Shown piece after piece: positions 1-8,527 of a stretch of 40,811 nt of DNA (its first letter is position 1; each line of letters starts with the position of its first letter). The notes under the pieces are model-generated. The model was not told the DNA's origin. It was given only the letters and a program-made list of their open reading frames with translations, and searched no databases. The DNA comes from Bryobacterales bacterium (GTDB lineage Bacteria > Acidobacteriota > Terriglobia > Bryobacterales > Bryobacteraceae). The stretch covers positions 27,525-68,335 of the forward strand of contig PLFE01000071.1 in NCBI GenBank assembly GCA_003136675.1, read 5' to 3'. The translations under genes and the position numbers were made by a program.

Positions 1-423
1 ATTCGCACAGAGATCTGCGAGTCTGCCGACGATTTCCGCGTTGGCGATATGACGGCAGTTCCATGTCAGCAGATAGTCCATGCCATGCACGGTCGCGGTA
101 GCAACATGGAAGGCGTCCTCGACGGCCCTGGCGGGGACCAACTCAGCCTTCAGAAAATCTCTAGCAAGGGCTGTCACGTCGTCGGTCTGCTCAAGTATTG
201 CGACTCCGCCCAATTTTGCGAGACGACGGGATGCGGCCGCGGGATCCCCGCCGCCGGCCTCCTTCAGGACCAATCCCGACACGAACAAGCTAAACCGGCT
301 GCGGTGTTGGTTCCGCCATTCCACCGTCAGCTCCTGATGTGCCGCAACGATCAGATCGCGGCTGGCACGCGCGGTCAGGTAACTGACAATGGTTGTCTCC
401 AGGTAAACCGTTGGTTTCACCAC
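1..423 (-). CDS. PIN-domain toxin-like protein, 3' end cut by window
   Basis: Open without a stop for 141 codons from a GTG at 423 (a second GTG is at 420) to the window edge, so the C-terminus is missing. The start VKPTVYLETTIVSYL, the central EDAFHVATATVHGMDYLLTWN and the following CRHIANAE are typical of PIN-domain proteins, the VapC-like metal-dependent ribonucleases of type II toxin-antitoxin systems. Visible acidic candidates are Glu near residue 9, the Glu-Asp of EDAFH and the polar WN pair. The start lies about 5 bp after the oxidoreductase stop, so the two may be cotranscribed. No antitoxin is visible upstream; it may lie beyond the window edge, or this may be a solitary PIN protein. 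The family call is firm; activity as a toxin is inference. Confidence 0.8.
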   Translation of the reverse strand, partial: MVKPTVYLETTIVSYLTARASRDLIVAAHQELTVEWRNQHRSRFSLFVSGLVLKEAGGGDPAAASRRLAKLGGVAILEQTDDVTALARDFLKAELVPARAVEDAFHVATATVHGMDYLLTWNCRHIANAEIVGRLADLCAN

Positions 424-427
424 ACGA

Positions 428-1510
428 TCAAGCCAGCTTCACCGGCCCTTGCTCCCTGCACGACCGGTAAATCGCTTCCATAATCCGCAGATCCGTCTGC
501 CCTTCTTCCCCGGCGGTCTTGGGAGCTTTGTCCTGCCGGATGCATTCCGCGAAATGGTCGGCTTCGCGGGCGAACTGCATCGGGTTGTGGTCCTCCACGG
601 TCTGTTCTTTCCCGTTGATCTGCAGCTTCAGGCCATCGTAGGAAAAGGCCGGCTGCATCTCAATCATCCCCTTCGACCCGTAAACGCGGAACCAGCCGCC
701 GGTGTTGGTCCCGTAACTGGTGTTGCACGTCGTCAGCAAGCCCGAAGGAAAGCGCATGGACCAAACCAGGTTCTCTTCCACCTCCGCAAAACGCCCGTCG
801 TGATCCAGCACATTCCAGCGCGCGTCCACCTCTACCGGATCTTCGCCGGACATGATGCGGCAGGCTTGCAGGCAGTAGATTCCCACATCCATCAGTGGAC
901 CGCCGCCAGCCAGCTTCTTATTGAGACGCCACTCGCCCGGCGCGATTGTAAAACCGAACGACGAATCAATCAGTTCCACGCGCCCAATCTGGCCGCTTCG
1001 CGCGGCCTGCTGCGCTTTCAGAGTGTTCGGCTCCAATTGACACCGGTACGCGATCATCAGCTTCTTGCCGGCGCTCTTGCAGGCCGCAATCATTTGCTGC
1101 GCTTCCGCCACGCTGGTGGCCATGGGCTTCTCGCACAGCACGTGCTTCCCCGCCCCAGCCGACCGCACCGTGTATTCGGCGTGCATGCTGTTCGGCAGCG
1201 CCACATAGACCGCGTCAATCTCCGGATTCGACGCCATCTTGCGGTCGAAATCCTCGTAGGAATAAATGCTGGTTGCCGGCACACCGTATTTAGCGGCCAT
1301 CTTTTGGGCTTTCTCCGGATGCCCGCTCACCAGGCCGGTGATGCGGCAATGCTCGCTCTTTTCCACCCCCGGCATGAACTCGTTCATGGAAATGCGGCCA
1401 AGCCCGATGATGCAGTAGCCGATCTTGCGTGAGCTTGGTTGCTGGGCTTTCAGTGCGGGCGCCGCGGCGCCGGCAAGGGTTGCGCTGAAACTTCGGCGGG
1501 AAAGGGACAT
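428..1510 (-). CDS. Gfo/Idh/MocA-family oxidoreductase with Tat signal
   Basis: About 360 aa. The ATG at 1510 is preferred over an upstream ATG at 1558 because it begins MSLSRRSFSATLAGAAAPAL, a twin-arginine signal (SRRSF), and avoids overlapping the methyltransferase. After the signal comes a Rossmann dinucleotide-binding motif (GLGRIS, about residues 36-41), then CEKPMA (about 126-131) with the family's conserved EKP lysine, then a C-terminal alpha/beta substrate domain with MDVGIYCLQACR. The family uses NAD(P)(H) to oxidise or reduce sugars, inositols and related compounds; Tat-exported members carry the nucleotide with them when folded. Substrate is unknown. The start is 14 bp after the methyltransferase stop, suggesting one minus-strand transcript. 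Confidence 0.88.
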   Translation of the reverse strand: MSLSRRSFSATLAGAAAPALKAQQPSSRKIGYCIIGLGRISMNEFMPGVEKSEHCRITGLVSGHPEKAQKMAAKYGVPATSIYSYEDFDRKMASNPEIDAVYVALPNSMHAEYTVRSAGAGKHVLCEKPMATSVAEAQQMIAACKSAGKKLMIAYRCQLEPNTLKAQQAARSGQIGRVELIDSSFGFTIAPGEWRLNKKLAGGGPLMDVGIYCLQACRIMSGEDPVEVDARWNVLDHDGRFAEVEENLVWSMRFPSGLLTTCNTSYGTNTGGWFRVYGSKGMIEMQPAFSYDGLKLQINGKEQTVEDHNPMQFAREADHFAECIRQDKAPKTAGEEGQTDLRIMEAIYRSCREQGPVKLA

Positions 1511-1524
1511 AGGCTTCGAACCTA

Positions 1525-2178
1525 CTATATCTTTCCAAAGATCAGAATGTGCTGCCACGGCAGTTTCTCGCTGCGCTGGATCAGCTTGAAACCCTCCGGC
1601 TCGATCTCGGCGCGGACTTGCTTCACGGTCATCTTATGCTCCGGCTTGATCGGAACGTTCGGGTCTTCGGCGCGAAACTCCAGCAGCACAAGGCGCCCAT
1701 CCGGCTTCAGGCTGTCCCGCAGCTTGCGAATCATCATCTGTGGTTTTGAGAACTCGTGGTAAACATCCACCAGCAGGGCGACATCGATGCTACCGGCCGG
1801 AAGCTTGGGGTCGTCTTCCTTTCCCAGCACGGGGATCACGTTTTTCAGGCCGCGCTCACGAACCCGCTGGTCGAGCAGCTTCAGCATCTCGGGTTGAATG
1901 TCGTTCGCATAGACTTTCCCCGCGGGCCCCACGCGCTGGGCGAGCAGCAAGGTGTAGAAGCCATTTCCCGCGCCGATATCGGCTACGGTCGAACCGGCCT
2001 TGATCCCGATCTCATCCAGTGCCACGCCGGGATGCTCTTCCGCCTCACGCTCGGGCCGCGTCAGCCAATCCGCGCCTTCGGCTCCCATCACAGGCGCGAT
2101 TTCGCGTTTGGTGACCGGGTGTTGATCCTGCGCGCGGCAGGCAATCAGAAGACAGAAGGCGAGGAGGAAGCGCTTCAT
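1525..2178 (-). CDS. Exported class I SAM-dependent methyltransferase
   Basis: About 217 aa. ATG at 2178 begins MKRFLLAFCLLIACRAQDQ, a signal sequence whose LLIAC resembles a lipobox, so the protein may be exported or lipid-anchored; an upstream ATG at 2205 would bury this signal. The core is a methyltransferase fold: VADIGAGNGFYTLLLA (SAM motif I), an acidic residue after YANDIQ (motif II), then SIDVALLVDVYHEF and DGRLVLLEFR (motifs IV-VI). The acceptor substrate is unknown. An exported SAM-dependent enzyme is odd because SAM is cytoplasmic, though such proteins are common in Acidobacteriota annotations. It is first in a minus-strand run followed by the oxidoreductase, and diverges from the repeat protein with only 18 bp between start codons. 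Confidence 0.85.
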   Translation of the reverse strand: MKRFLLAFCLLIACRAQDQHPVTKREIAPVMGAEGADWLTRPEREAEEHPGVALDEIGIKAGSTVADIGAGNGFYTLLLAQRVGPAGKVYANDIQPEMLKLLDQRVRERGLKNVIPVLGKEDDPKLPAGSIDVALLVDVYHEFSKPQMMIRKLRDSLKPDGRLVLLEFRAEDPNVPIKPEHKMTVKQVRAEIEPEGFKLIQRSEKLPWQHILIFGKI

Positions 2179-2196
2179 TTTGATATCATCGCCCAC

Positions 2197-3396
2197 ATGA
2201 GTCACGTAGTTCGCGCATTTGCGTTGTTTGTGGCAGCGGCGATTGTTCTGCCCGCGCAGTCCCTCACCACGGTTTATGAGTTTAATGGCCTCAATGGCAG
2301 ACTACCTACGTATGGAGCCCTTGTTGAAGCCAGGAACGGGGACCTCTACGGAACAACCTTTTATGGCGGGACCGTAGACAATGGCACAATTTACGAATTC
2401 ACTCCTGGTGGCGCCTTGCCGACGACGCTCCACAGCTTCTGCACCCAGGCAGGGTGTCCGGACGGCGCGAACCCGTCAGGGGGAATGATCCAGGCTACGA
2501 ACGGCCTACTCTACGGGACAACCTCTGGGGGAGGCACATCAGGCAACGGCACGATCTTCAGTATTGATCCGAGCGCAACTTTGACGACAGTACATAACTT
2601 CCAGGGCGCGGATGGCACATATCCGGTCGGGAAACTGCTTCAGGGCAAGAGCGGGATTCTCTATGGAACCACCTCGGGCGGCGGGGCCTACGGACATGGC
2701 ACAATCTTCAGCCTGACGCCCGGCGGCACGCTGACCACGATCTATAGCTTTTGCTCGCAAAGCGGTTGCCCGGACGGCGACACCCCCTGGGCGGGGCTCG
2801 TGCAGGCGGCCAGCGGCGAACTTTATGGGACCACAGTGTACGGCGGAGTGGAAACGGCTACCTGTGTCGCGGGGTGCGGTACGGTCTTCAGGATCACGCC
2901 GGGCGGCCCACTGACAACGCTTCACAATTTCTGTTCCAGGAGCGGATGCGCCGATGGCGCACTCCCCTATGCAGGGCTGCTCCTGGCCTACGACGGGAAC
3001 TTTTACGGCACAACGCAGTACGGCGGGGCCAATTGCCAAGGCTTTAGCGGATGCGGAACCATTTTCAGGATCACGCCAGGCGGCACGCTGACCACCGCAT
3101 TCAGCTTTGACGACACCGACGGCCGAGGCCCCCTTGCAGGCTTGATCCAGGCGACGAACGGGAAGTTCTACGGGACAACCGATCACGGCGGCACTAAGGT
3201 TGACGGGACACTTTTCGAATTCATCCCAGGCGGGCCACTCACGAACCTATACAATTTCGATGATGGCGCGGATGGCGCCAACCCCTTTGCCGCGTTGGTT
3301 CAAGTCACCAATGGCGATCTCTACGGGACAACGCCTTACGGCGGCGCCGGTGGCGGATACGGCACCATCTTCCGCATTTCGGGCGTTCCCCAGTAA
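2197..3396 (+). CDS. Secreted Gloeo_Verruco (GloVer) repeat protein
   Basis: About 399 aa. The ATG at 2197 begins a clear signal peptide (MSHVVRAFALFVAAAIVLPAQS); a longer frame reaching back to 1756 runs antisense through the methyltransferase and is not credible. The mature part is almost entirely seven tandem units of about 45-60 aa, each with the pattern (L/F)YGTT..GG followed by GTIF..TPGG.LTTL..F. This is the Gloeo_Verruco repeat (TIGR03803-type), a beta-rich, probably propeller-like extracellular module. Units 2, 4 and 5 carry a cysteine pair in their FC....C insertions that could form disulfides. Function is unknown; a surface or structural role is a guess. Its TAA directly abuts the stop of the convergent copper oxidase. 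Confidence 0.87.
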   Translation: MSHVVRAFALFVAAAIVLPAQSLTTVYEFNGLNGRLPTYGALVEARNGDLYGTTFYGGTVDNGTIYEFTPGGALPTTLHSFCTQAGCPDGANPSGGMIQATNGLLYGTTSGGGTSGNGTIFSIDPSATLTTVHNFQGADGTYPVGKLLQGKSGILYGTTSGGGAYGHGTIFSLTPGGTLTTIYSFCSQSGCPDGDTPWAGLVQAASGELYGTTVYGGVETATCVAGCGTVFRITPGGPLTTLHNFCSRSGCADGALPYAGLLLAYDGNFYGTTQYGGANCQGFSGCGTIFRITPGGTLTTAFSFDDTDGRGPLAGLIQATNGKFYGTTDHGGTKVDGTLFEFIPGGPLTNLYNFDDGADGANPFAALVQVTNGDLYGTTPYGGAGGGYGTIFRISGVPQ

Positions 3397-5013
3397 TTAG
3401 TTGGGTTGCACCGCCTGCACCAGAATCTTGCCCATCATGCCCGCATCCTCATGACCCAGGATGTGGCAATGATAGACGAAGGCGCCGGCAATCTCGGGAT
3501 CGCGGAAATCCATGCGCACCTTGATGCTGGGGTAAGTGGCGCTCGTTCCGTCCCAATACCCCACCTGGTAGGTGTCGCGTAACTCCGGATGCGCCACCGG
3601 TACGCCGTTCTCCTCCAAAACCAGAAAATGGAGCTGATGCATGTGGAATTCATGTACTTCCTGCGTGCGGTTCTCGATCGTCCAATCCTCCACCGCGCCC
3701 ACTTTGGTCACGATGTTGGGCGGACTATCCGGACTGAAAACCGCCGGGGTCTGCCCGTCCACGGTGATGAAGAAGTCGATGTTTTCCGAGTTGGAGCCCA
3801 CTTGTTGCTCTGAAAAATAGAGGCTGCGCTGGGCGGTGGGAGCCACCGTCCCGAGCCACGCGAAACGGGTTTTACCAAGTGGCGTCGTGTTGCTCGAAAG
3901 AACCGGGCCCGGCTCCGCCGCGGTGGGACTGGTGACGATGTTCGCCAGCGTTCTGGCCGTATCGAAATCGCCCGATGGGCCGGTATCGATCGCTTCCGTG
4001 ATGAACGTAGCAGGCACGCCTGACGCGGGCCCGTCGAGGATAAACTCCGCGCGGGAACCAGGGGGAAGATAGATATCGGTTTGCCAGTTTGTGAACGCGC
4101 CGGCCCCGCCATTGCTCCAGCCCAGAGGCACGCCGTCCAACGCCACCACGCCGAGCTTTTGGGCGACACCGCCGTAAAGAACCTGTAAATCGAGGATGGT
4201 GTCGGCGTCGGCATTCGCGACACGCCAGAACTGCCGCTCCTTCGGCTTCATGGAGATCACCGCCGGCGCATAGGAGGAATAAAGCAGCGGAACGTAGTTG
4301 ATGCTCAAGTCCCAGGAGGGCGGCGGCGGCAGCGACGGCGCCTGGGCCGGAGGCAGGTAGGTATTGTTCTGGTCGCGGATCACAATCACGCGCTCGGGCA
4401 GACCGGCCAGGATCGGATTGAACTGTTGAATCCCCTGCACGATCAGCGCGCCGGTGGCTCCGCCCAGTACCTGATCTTCGCTGAAACCGTGCGGGTGCGG
4501 ATGGTACCAATAGAGGCCCGGCGGCTCGTTTGCGGGAATCTGAAATTTGTATTGGAAGGCGGTTCCCGTCTGCACCGCCGTATAAACCACCTCGTCCTGG
4601 TGGCAAAGCGGCGGGATATTCAGCCCGTGGAAATGGAGATTCGTGGTGGACGCCAGAATCGTCTCCCCGCCGCAAGGTCCCGAACTCGCCGGCGAAGCAT
4701 TCGTCCCCATCTTCATTCCGGCCATCGCCGTGTTGGGCGCGGTGGATGAGTTCTTCACATTCAAGGTCAACGTGTCGCCAGGGTTCAGGCGCAATGTGGG
4801 TGAGGGAGTGCCATCCGTATACGTAAAGCAGTACTTGATATAACCCGGCTCGCTCACCGGGCCCTGAAAGTTGAAATTCGCGATGAGAGCGCCATTGGCG
4901 CTGAACAGATCCTCCGGCTCGGCAACGGTGCTGCCGGCGGCGGGTCGAGGACACTGCGCGAAAAGTGAAGCGGCGGTGAGGATAAAAATAGCGAGGGAAA
5001 TCAGCCTTTTCAT
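3397..5013 (-). CDS. Multicopper oxidase 1 (laccase-like)
   Basis: 538 aa, with Sec signal MKRLISLAIFILTAASLFAQ and a good ribosome site (GAGG, 7 nt before ATG). All four copper motifs are intact: HFHG (His127, His129), WYHPHPHG (His171, His173), HEFHMHQLHF (His454, His457, His459) and HCHILGHEDAGMM (His515, Cys516, His517, His521, Met526 as likely axial ligand). It should oxidise a reducing substrate at the type 1 copper and reduce oxygen to water at the trinuclear centre, in the periplasm. A short Met-bearing loop (AMAGMKMG, about 96-103) precedes the first motif. Substrate (phenolic, Mn(II), Fe(II) or Cu(I)) cannot be told from sequence. It diverges from TonB receptor 1, and a paralogue lies at 12744-14345. 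Confidence 0.92.
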   Translation of the reverse strand: MKRLISLAIFILTAASLFAQCPRPAAGSTVAEPEDLFSANGALIANFNFQGPVSEPGYIKYCFTYTDGTPSPTLRLNPGDTLTLNVKNSSTAPNTAMAGMKMGTNASPASSGPCGGETILASTTNLHFHGLNIPPLCHQDEVVYTAVQTGTAFQYKFQIPANEPPGLYWYHPHPHGFSEDQVLGGATGALIVQGIQQFNPILAGLPERVIVIRDQNNTYLPPAQAPSLPPPPSWDLSINYVPLLYSSYAPAVISMKPKERQFWRVANADADTILDLQVLYGGVAQKLGVVALDGVPLGWSNGGAGAFTNWQTDIYLPPGSRAEFILDGPASGVPATFITEAIDTGPSGDFDTARTLANIVTSPTAAEPGPVLSSNTTPLGKTRFAWLGTVAPTAQRSLYFSEQQVGSNSENIDFFITVDGQTPAVFSPDSPPNIVTKVGAVEDWTIENRTQEVHEFHMHQLHFLVLEENGVPVAHPELRDTYQVGYWDGTSATYPSIKVRMDFRDPEIAGAFVYHCHILGHEDAGMMGKILVQAVQPN

Positions 5014-5112
5014 TGGGAAACCTCTGTTATTGTAACGTCCGGCACCTCGGAAAGCTATATCGGACTAAAATGATCTGGTATAAATAGGATCTAAACAGTC
5101 CCAGATAAAAAC
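5014..5112. promoter_or_regulatory. Divergent promoter region, oxidase 1 / receptor 1
   Basis: Ninety-nine bases separate the two divergent start codons. On the minus strand TACAAT (complement of 5029-5034) with TAGCTT 17 bp upstream is a plausible promoter for the oxidase. On the plus strand TATAAAT (5079-5085) is a plausible -10 for the receptor, without a good -35. Around the latter lie an inverted pair GGACT (5062-5066) / AGTCC (5097-5101) and a direct repeat GATCT (5072-5076, 5088-5092), which could be regulator sites. Their role is inference. Confidence 0.4.
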
Positions 5113-8100
5113 ATGACCCGATTCCGAGCTGTTGGCCTCGCCCTTACGATGTCGTCATATCTGTTCGCCAGCGTCGGCGGCCGTATTGAAGGCACTGTCA
5201 CCGACCCGACCGGCGCCATTGTCCAGAACGCGGACGTCACCGCCTGGAACACGGCCACCGGGATCGTGCAGCATTCAAGGAGCGGCGCTGATGGGACCTA
5301 CGCGTTTCCTTTTGAACCGGTCGGACTGTACACGATCGGGGTTGACCTGGGCGGATTTCAAAAATACCGGCGCGCGGGAATCACCGTGGACGCCAACAGC
5401 GTTCTGGTCGTGAATATCTCTTTGGCTCCCGGCTCAAGGACCGAAACGCTCAACGTCACTGACAGCCAGACTCATGTGGAAACCGCGAGCACGCAAATGG
5501 GCGAAGTGATTTCGGCTGGGCAGATGACCGCCGTTCCTCTCAATGGACGGAGCTATACCGATCTGATGTCCACGCAAGCCGGGGTGGCGCCGGCGACATC
5601 GATCACGTCTTCCACAGTACAGGACGTGGGCGCGACGACCCTCTATCCTTCGGGTGGCCTGAATCCAGGCAACATCTCAATCAATGGGCAGCGCGAATTT
5701 GCCAACGCGTTCATCGTGAATGGGAGCGATGCCGAGGAAGACGTGAACATGGGGACTTCCATCATTCCCAACCTCGATTCCATTGCGGAGTTTCGCATTC
5801 TCACCAACAACTTCGATGCCGAATATGGGGAGTTCAGCGGCGGACAAATCAACGTGATCACCAAATCCGGAACCAATCAATTGCACGGCGACTTGTTCGA
5901 GTTCCTGCGCAACACCGACCTGGATGCCCGTAACTATTTTTCGCCCACGCGCGGGGATTTTCACCAGAATCAATATGGCGCGACGCTGGGCGGTCCCGTG
6001 CGCCGCGACAAGATCTTCTTCTTTGTCGACTACCAGGGCACACGTCAGATTCAAGGGGTTGATACGGGTTCGATCCCCGTTCCGTCAGTCGCGGAGCGCT
6101 CCGGAAATCTATCGGACGAGGCGTCTTCTCTCACCGGCACGGTCAGTGGATCTTACTTCGCGAGCCTGCTGTCTCAGAAGCTGGGTTACCGCGTTGCGGC
6201 GGGCGAAAGCTATTACACAGCCGGGTGCGTGAGTTCCTCACAGTGCGTGTTTCCCAATGCCGTGATCCCCACCAGTGCGTGGTCCGTACCTGCGCGGAAT
6301 TTGCTGAAGTATATTCCCCTTCCGAACATCGGCCCGAGCTCGTTTGCCACATCGTCGTTTAACCAGAACCTGGGCGACGATAAGGGCGGCGCACGGATGG
6401 ACGCGAATACTCACCTGGGAATCCTTTCCGCTTATTACTTTCACGATGACTTCACGCTGAACAACCCCTATCCCGTGGCGCAGGGCGGGGCCAGCGTCCC
6501 CGGGTTCAGCGCTCAGTCACTCGGCAGCGCTCAACTGTTGAGCTTGAGCGACACCAAGACCATCGGATCGAACGCCGTGAATGAGTTCAACATCAGCTTC
6601 ATTCGCGACTATACGCTGTTGGGGAAGCCGCGGAGCGGCCTGGGAGTGAGTCTGGCCTCTCAGGGCTTCGTGACATCGAGCGGAGCGCCCAGTATTGTCG
6701 CGCTGGCGCCTCAGCTTGAAGGAGTGGAAAATCTCGTCTTCAACAGTTTCTCGATTGGCACGAATACCAACGAACTGACGCAGGCCAACAATACCTACCA
6801 GATTTCCGACGGATTCTCCCGCGTGGCCGGCACGCACACATTTAAGGTGGGCGGCGAAACCCACTACGACCAGGTGAACGCGATTCCCATTGCTCAATTC
6901 AACGGAAATTTTTCGTTTACGGGTAGTGAGACCGGAAGCGATTTCGCGGACTTCCTGTTGGGCGCGCCCAGCCAGTTTAACCAGAGTCAACTGAATTCCT
7001 TCTATAGCCGCAACAAGTATGTCGGCGTCTACGCGCAGGATAGCTGGCGGATCAAGCCGAAGCTCACCCTGAACTACGGGCTGCGCTGGGACCGGATCGA
7101 GCCCTGGTATGAGAAGTACAACCAGATCTCCACGTTTGTTCCCGGTGAACAATCTGTTGTGTTCCCGGGCGCGCCTGCCGGCATTCTTTATCCGGGCGAC
7201 CCGGGAGTGCGCCGCACCATCGCTCCGCCGGGCGATGAGTTCTCACCGCGCCTCGGCATCGCTTACGCGCCGGATGGAAAAACCAGTATACGCGCGGGTT
7301 TCGGGATGTACTATACCGCGATAGAAGCGGTCACCGTGTCCGTCGCCGCGGCCAACGCGCCGTATGGAACCACTTACAGCAGTCCGGCGCCGCCCCTTTT
7401 CAATGATCCTCTTGTTACTGCGTCGAACGGGCAGAATTTCGGGCAGCCGTTCCCGTTCAACCTGGCGCCCCGCTCTTCGGTCGATTGGTCGCAATATTTG
7501 CCCATCAGCGGAATTCCAGCTTATAGCACGAGCAATAGGATTCCTTACTCCCGGCAGTTTATGTTTTCGATCCAGCGTGAATTGGTGCACGACACCTTGG
7601 TGACGGCCAGCTATGTGGGGAACACGGGCCACCGGTTGCTCGTTCTGGATGCTGCGAATCCAGGCGATCCGGCACTCTGCCTTAGTTTGAGCCAGCCCAG
7701 CCAGGTTGCCGCGGGCACGTCTACCTGCGGGCCATTCGGCGAAGGGAATGTCTACACCACCGCCGGCGGCCAGACCATCAATGGAACGCGAACCCAGCTC
7801 GGCTCAAACTTCGGCAGCAATGCCATTCAATCCACAACGGGCCGGTCCGACTACAACGCGCTCGAGATCAGCGCGCGCCATACCAGCGGCCGGCTGCAGT
7901 TACTCGCTTCTTATACGTTTTCCAAGTCGCTCGACAACTCGTCCAGCCTGGGAGACGAAGTCAATCCCTCGAATCCCAATCTCAGCTATGGACTCTCCGC
8001 GTTCGACGTGACGCACAATTTCGTGGCCAGCTATAGTTATGAACTTCCACGGGGCTGGCAGCTTTCCGGCATTACGCGCTTTAGCACGGGTTTCCCCGTC

Positions 8101-8526
8101 ACGATGGTCAATAACAGTGATAACTCGTTGCTGGGCACAAACCCGAATGGGGTAAATAACTTCAGCGTCGATGAGCCGGAACTGAGCGCGGGTCCGCTGG
8201 ACATTAACCGCAATCCGAGGAACGGTAACAATTACTTCAACACGTCCTTGTTCAGCCTCCAGCCTTTGGGAACTCCGGGTAATAGTCCCAGGCGGTTTTT
8301 CCACGCCCCGGGAACGGAGAACTATGACATGGCGTTGAGCAAAACGTTTTCTTTCAGTGACACCAGGAATCTTTCTCTACGCCTCGAAGCCTTCAACTTA
8401 TTCAACCACGCGCAGTTCTTTGGACCGTCGTCTGTAGACGCCGTGCTGGGAAGCTCCTCGTTTGGACAGGTGGTAAGCGCCGCCGCGCCGCGCATCTTAC
8501 AGGTGGCGACGAAGTTCACCTTCTAA
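5113..8526 (+). CDS. TonB-dependent receptor 1, Oar-like
   Basis: 1137 aa, of the size usual for the acidobacterial Oar-like family. A signal peptide (to about residue 20) is followed by a carboxypeptidase-regulatory-like beta-sandwich (GGRIEGTVTDPTGAIV to about residue 105), a plug-like region (about 130-250) and a long beta-barrel rich in aromatic strands. The plug holds the family hallmarks FIVNGSDAEED, EFRILTNNFDAEYGEFSGG and INVITKSGTNQLHGDLFEF. It ends in VATKFTF, with the C-terminal Phe of outer-membrane barrels, after the characteristic RLEAFNLFNHAQF. Such receptors take up large substrates or metal chelates, but ligands are rarely known; I see no clear TonB box. There is no Shine-Dalgarno before the ATG. 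The stop is one base from that of receptor 2, which converges on it. Confidence 0.9.
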   Translation: MTRFRAVGLALTMSSYLFASVGGRIEGTVTDPTGAIVQNADVTAWNTATGIVQHSRSGADGTYAFPFEPVGLYTIGVDLGGFQKYRRAGITVDANSVLVVNISLAPGSRTETLNVTDSQTHVETASTQMGEVISAGQMTAVPLNGRSYTDLMSTQAGVAPATSITSSTVQDVGATTLYPSGGLNPGNISINGQREFANAFIVNGSDAEEDVNMGTSIIPNLDSIAEFRILTNNFDAEYGEFSGGQINVITKSGTNQLHGDLFEFLRNTDLDARNYFSPTRGDFHQNQYGATLGGPVRRDKIFFFVDYQGTRQIQGVDTGSIPVPSVAERSGNLSDEASSLTGTVSGSYFASLLSQKLGYRVAAGESYYTAGCVSSSQCVFPNAVIPTSAWSVPARNLLKYIPLPNIGPSSFATSSFNQNLGDDKGGARMDANTHLGILSAYYFHDDFTLNNPYPVAQGGASVPGFSAQSLGSAQLLSLSDTKTIGSNAVNEFNISFIRDYTLLGKPRSGLGVSLASQGFVTSSGAPSIVALAPQLEGVENLVFNSFSIGTNTNELTQANNTYQISDGFSRVAGTHTFKVGGETHYDQVNAIPIAQFNGNFSFTGSETGSDFADFLLGAPSQFNQSQLNSFYSRNKYVGVYAQDSWRIKPKLTLNYGLRWDRIEPWYEKYNQISTFVPGEQSVVFPGAPAGILYPGDPGVRRTIAPPGDEFSPRLGIAYAPDGKTSIRAGFGMYYTAIEAVTVSVAAANAPYGTTYSSPAPPLFNDPLVTASNGQNFGQPFPFNLAPRSSVDWSQYLPISGIPAYSTSNRIPYSRQFMFSIQRELVHDTLVTASYVGNTGHRLLVLDAANPGDPALCLSLSQPSQVAAGTSTCGPFGEGNVYTTAGGQTINGTRTQLGSNFGSNAIQSTTGRSDYNALEISARHTSGRLQLLASYTFSKSLDNSSSLGDEVNPSNPNLSYGLSAFDVTHNFVASYSYELPRGWQLSGITRFSTGFPVTMVNNSDNSLLGTNPNGVNNFSVDEPELSAGPLDINRNPRNGNNYFNTSLFSLQPLGTPGNSPRRFFHAPGTENYDMALSKTFSFSDTRNLSLRLEAFNLFNHAQFFGPSSVDAVLGSSSFGQVVSAAAPRILQVATKFTF

Positions 8527-8527
8527 T

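Noticed and set aside
449..1432. Long plus-strand reading frame (327 codons) opposite the Gfo/Idh/MocA gene
   Set aside because: It is a shadow: His/Arg/Leu-rich, with no motif, directly antisense to a gene with intact family motifs.
1756..2196. N-terminal extension of the GloVer repeat protein
   Set aside because: It lies antisense to the methyltransferase and hides a clear signal peptide that starts at 2197.
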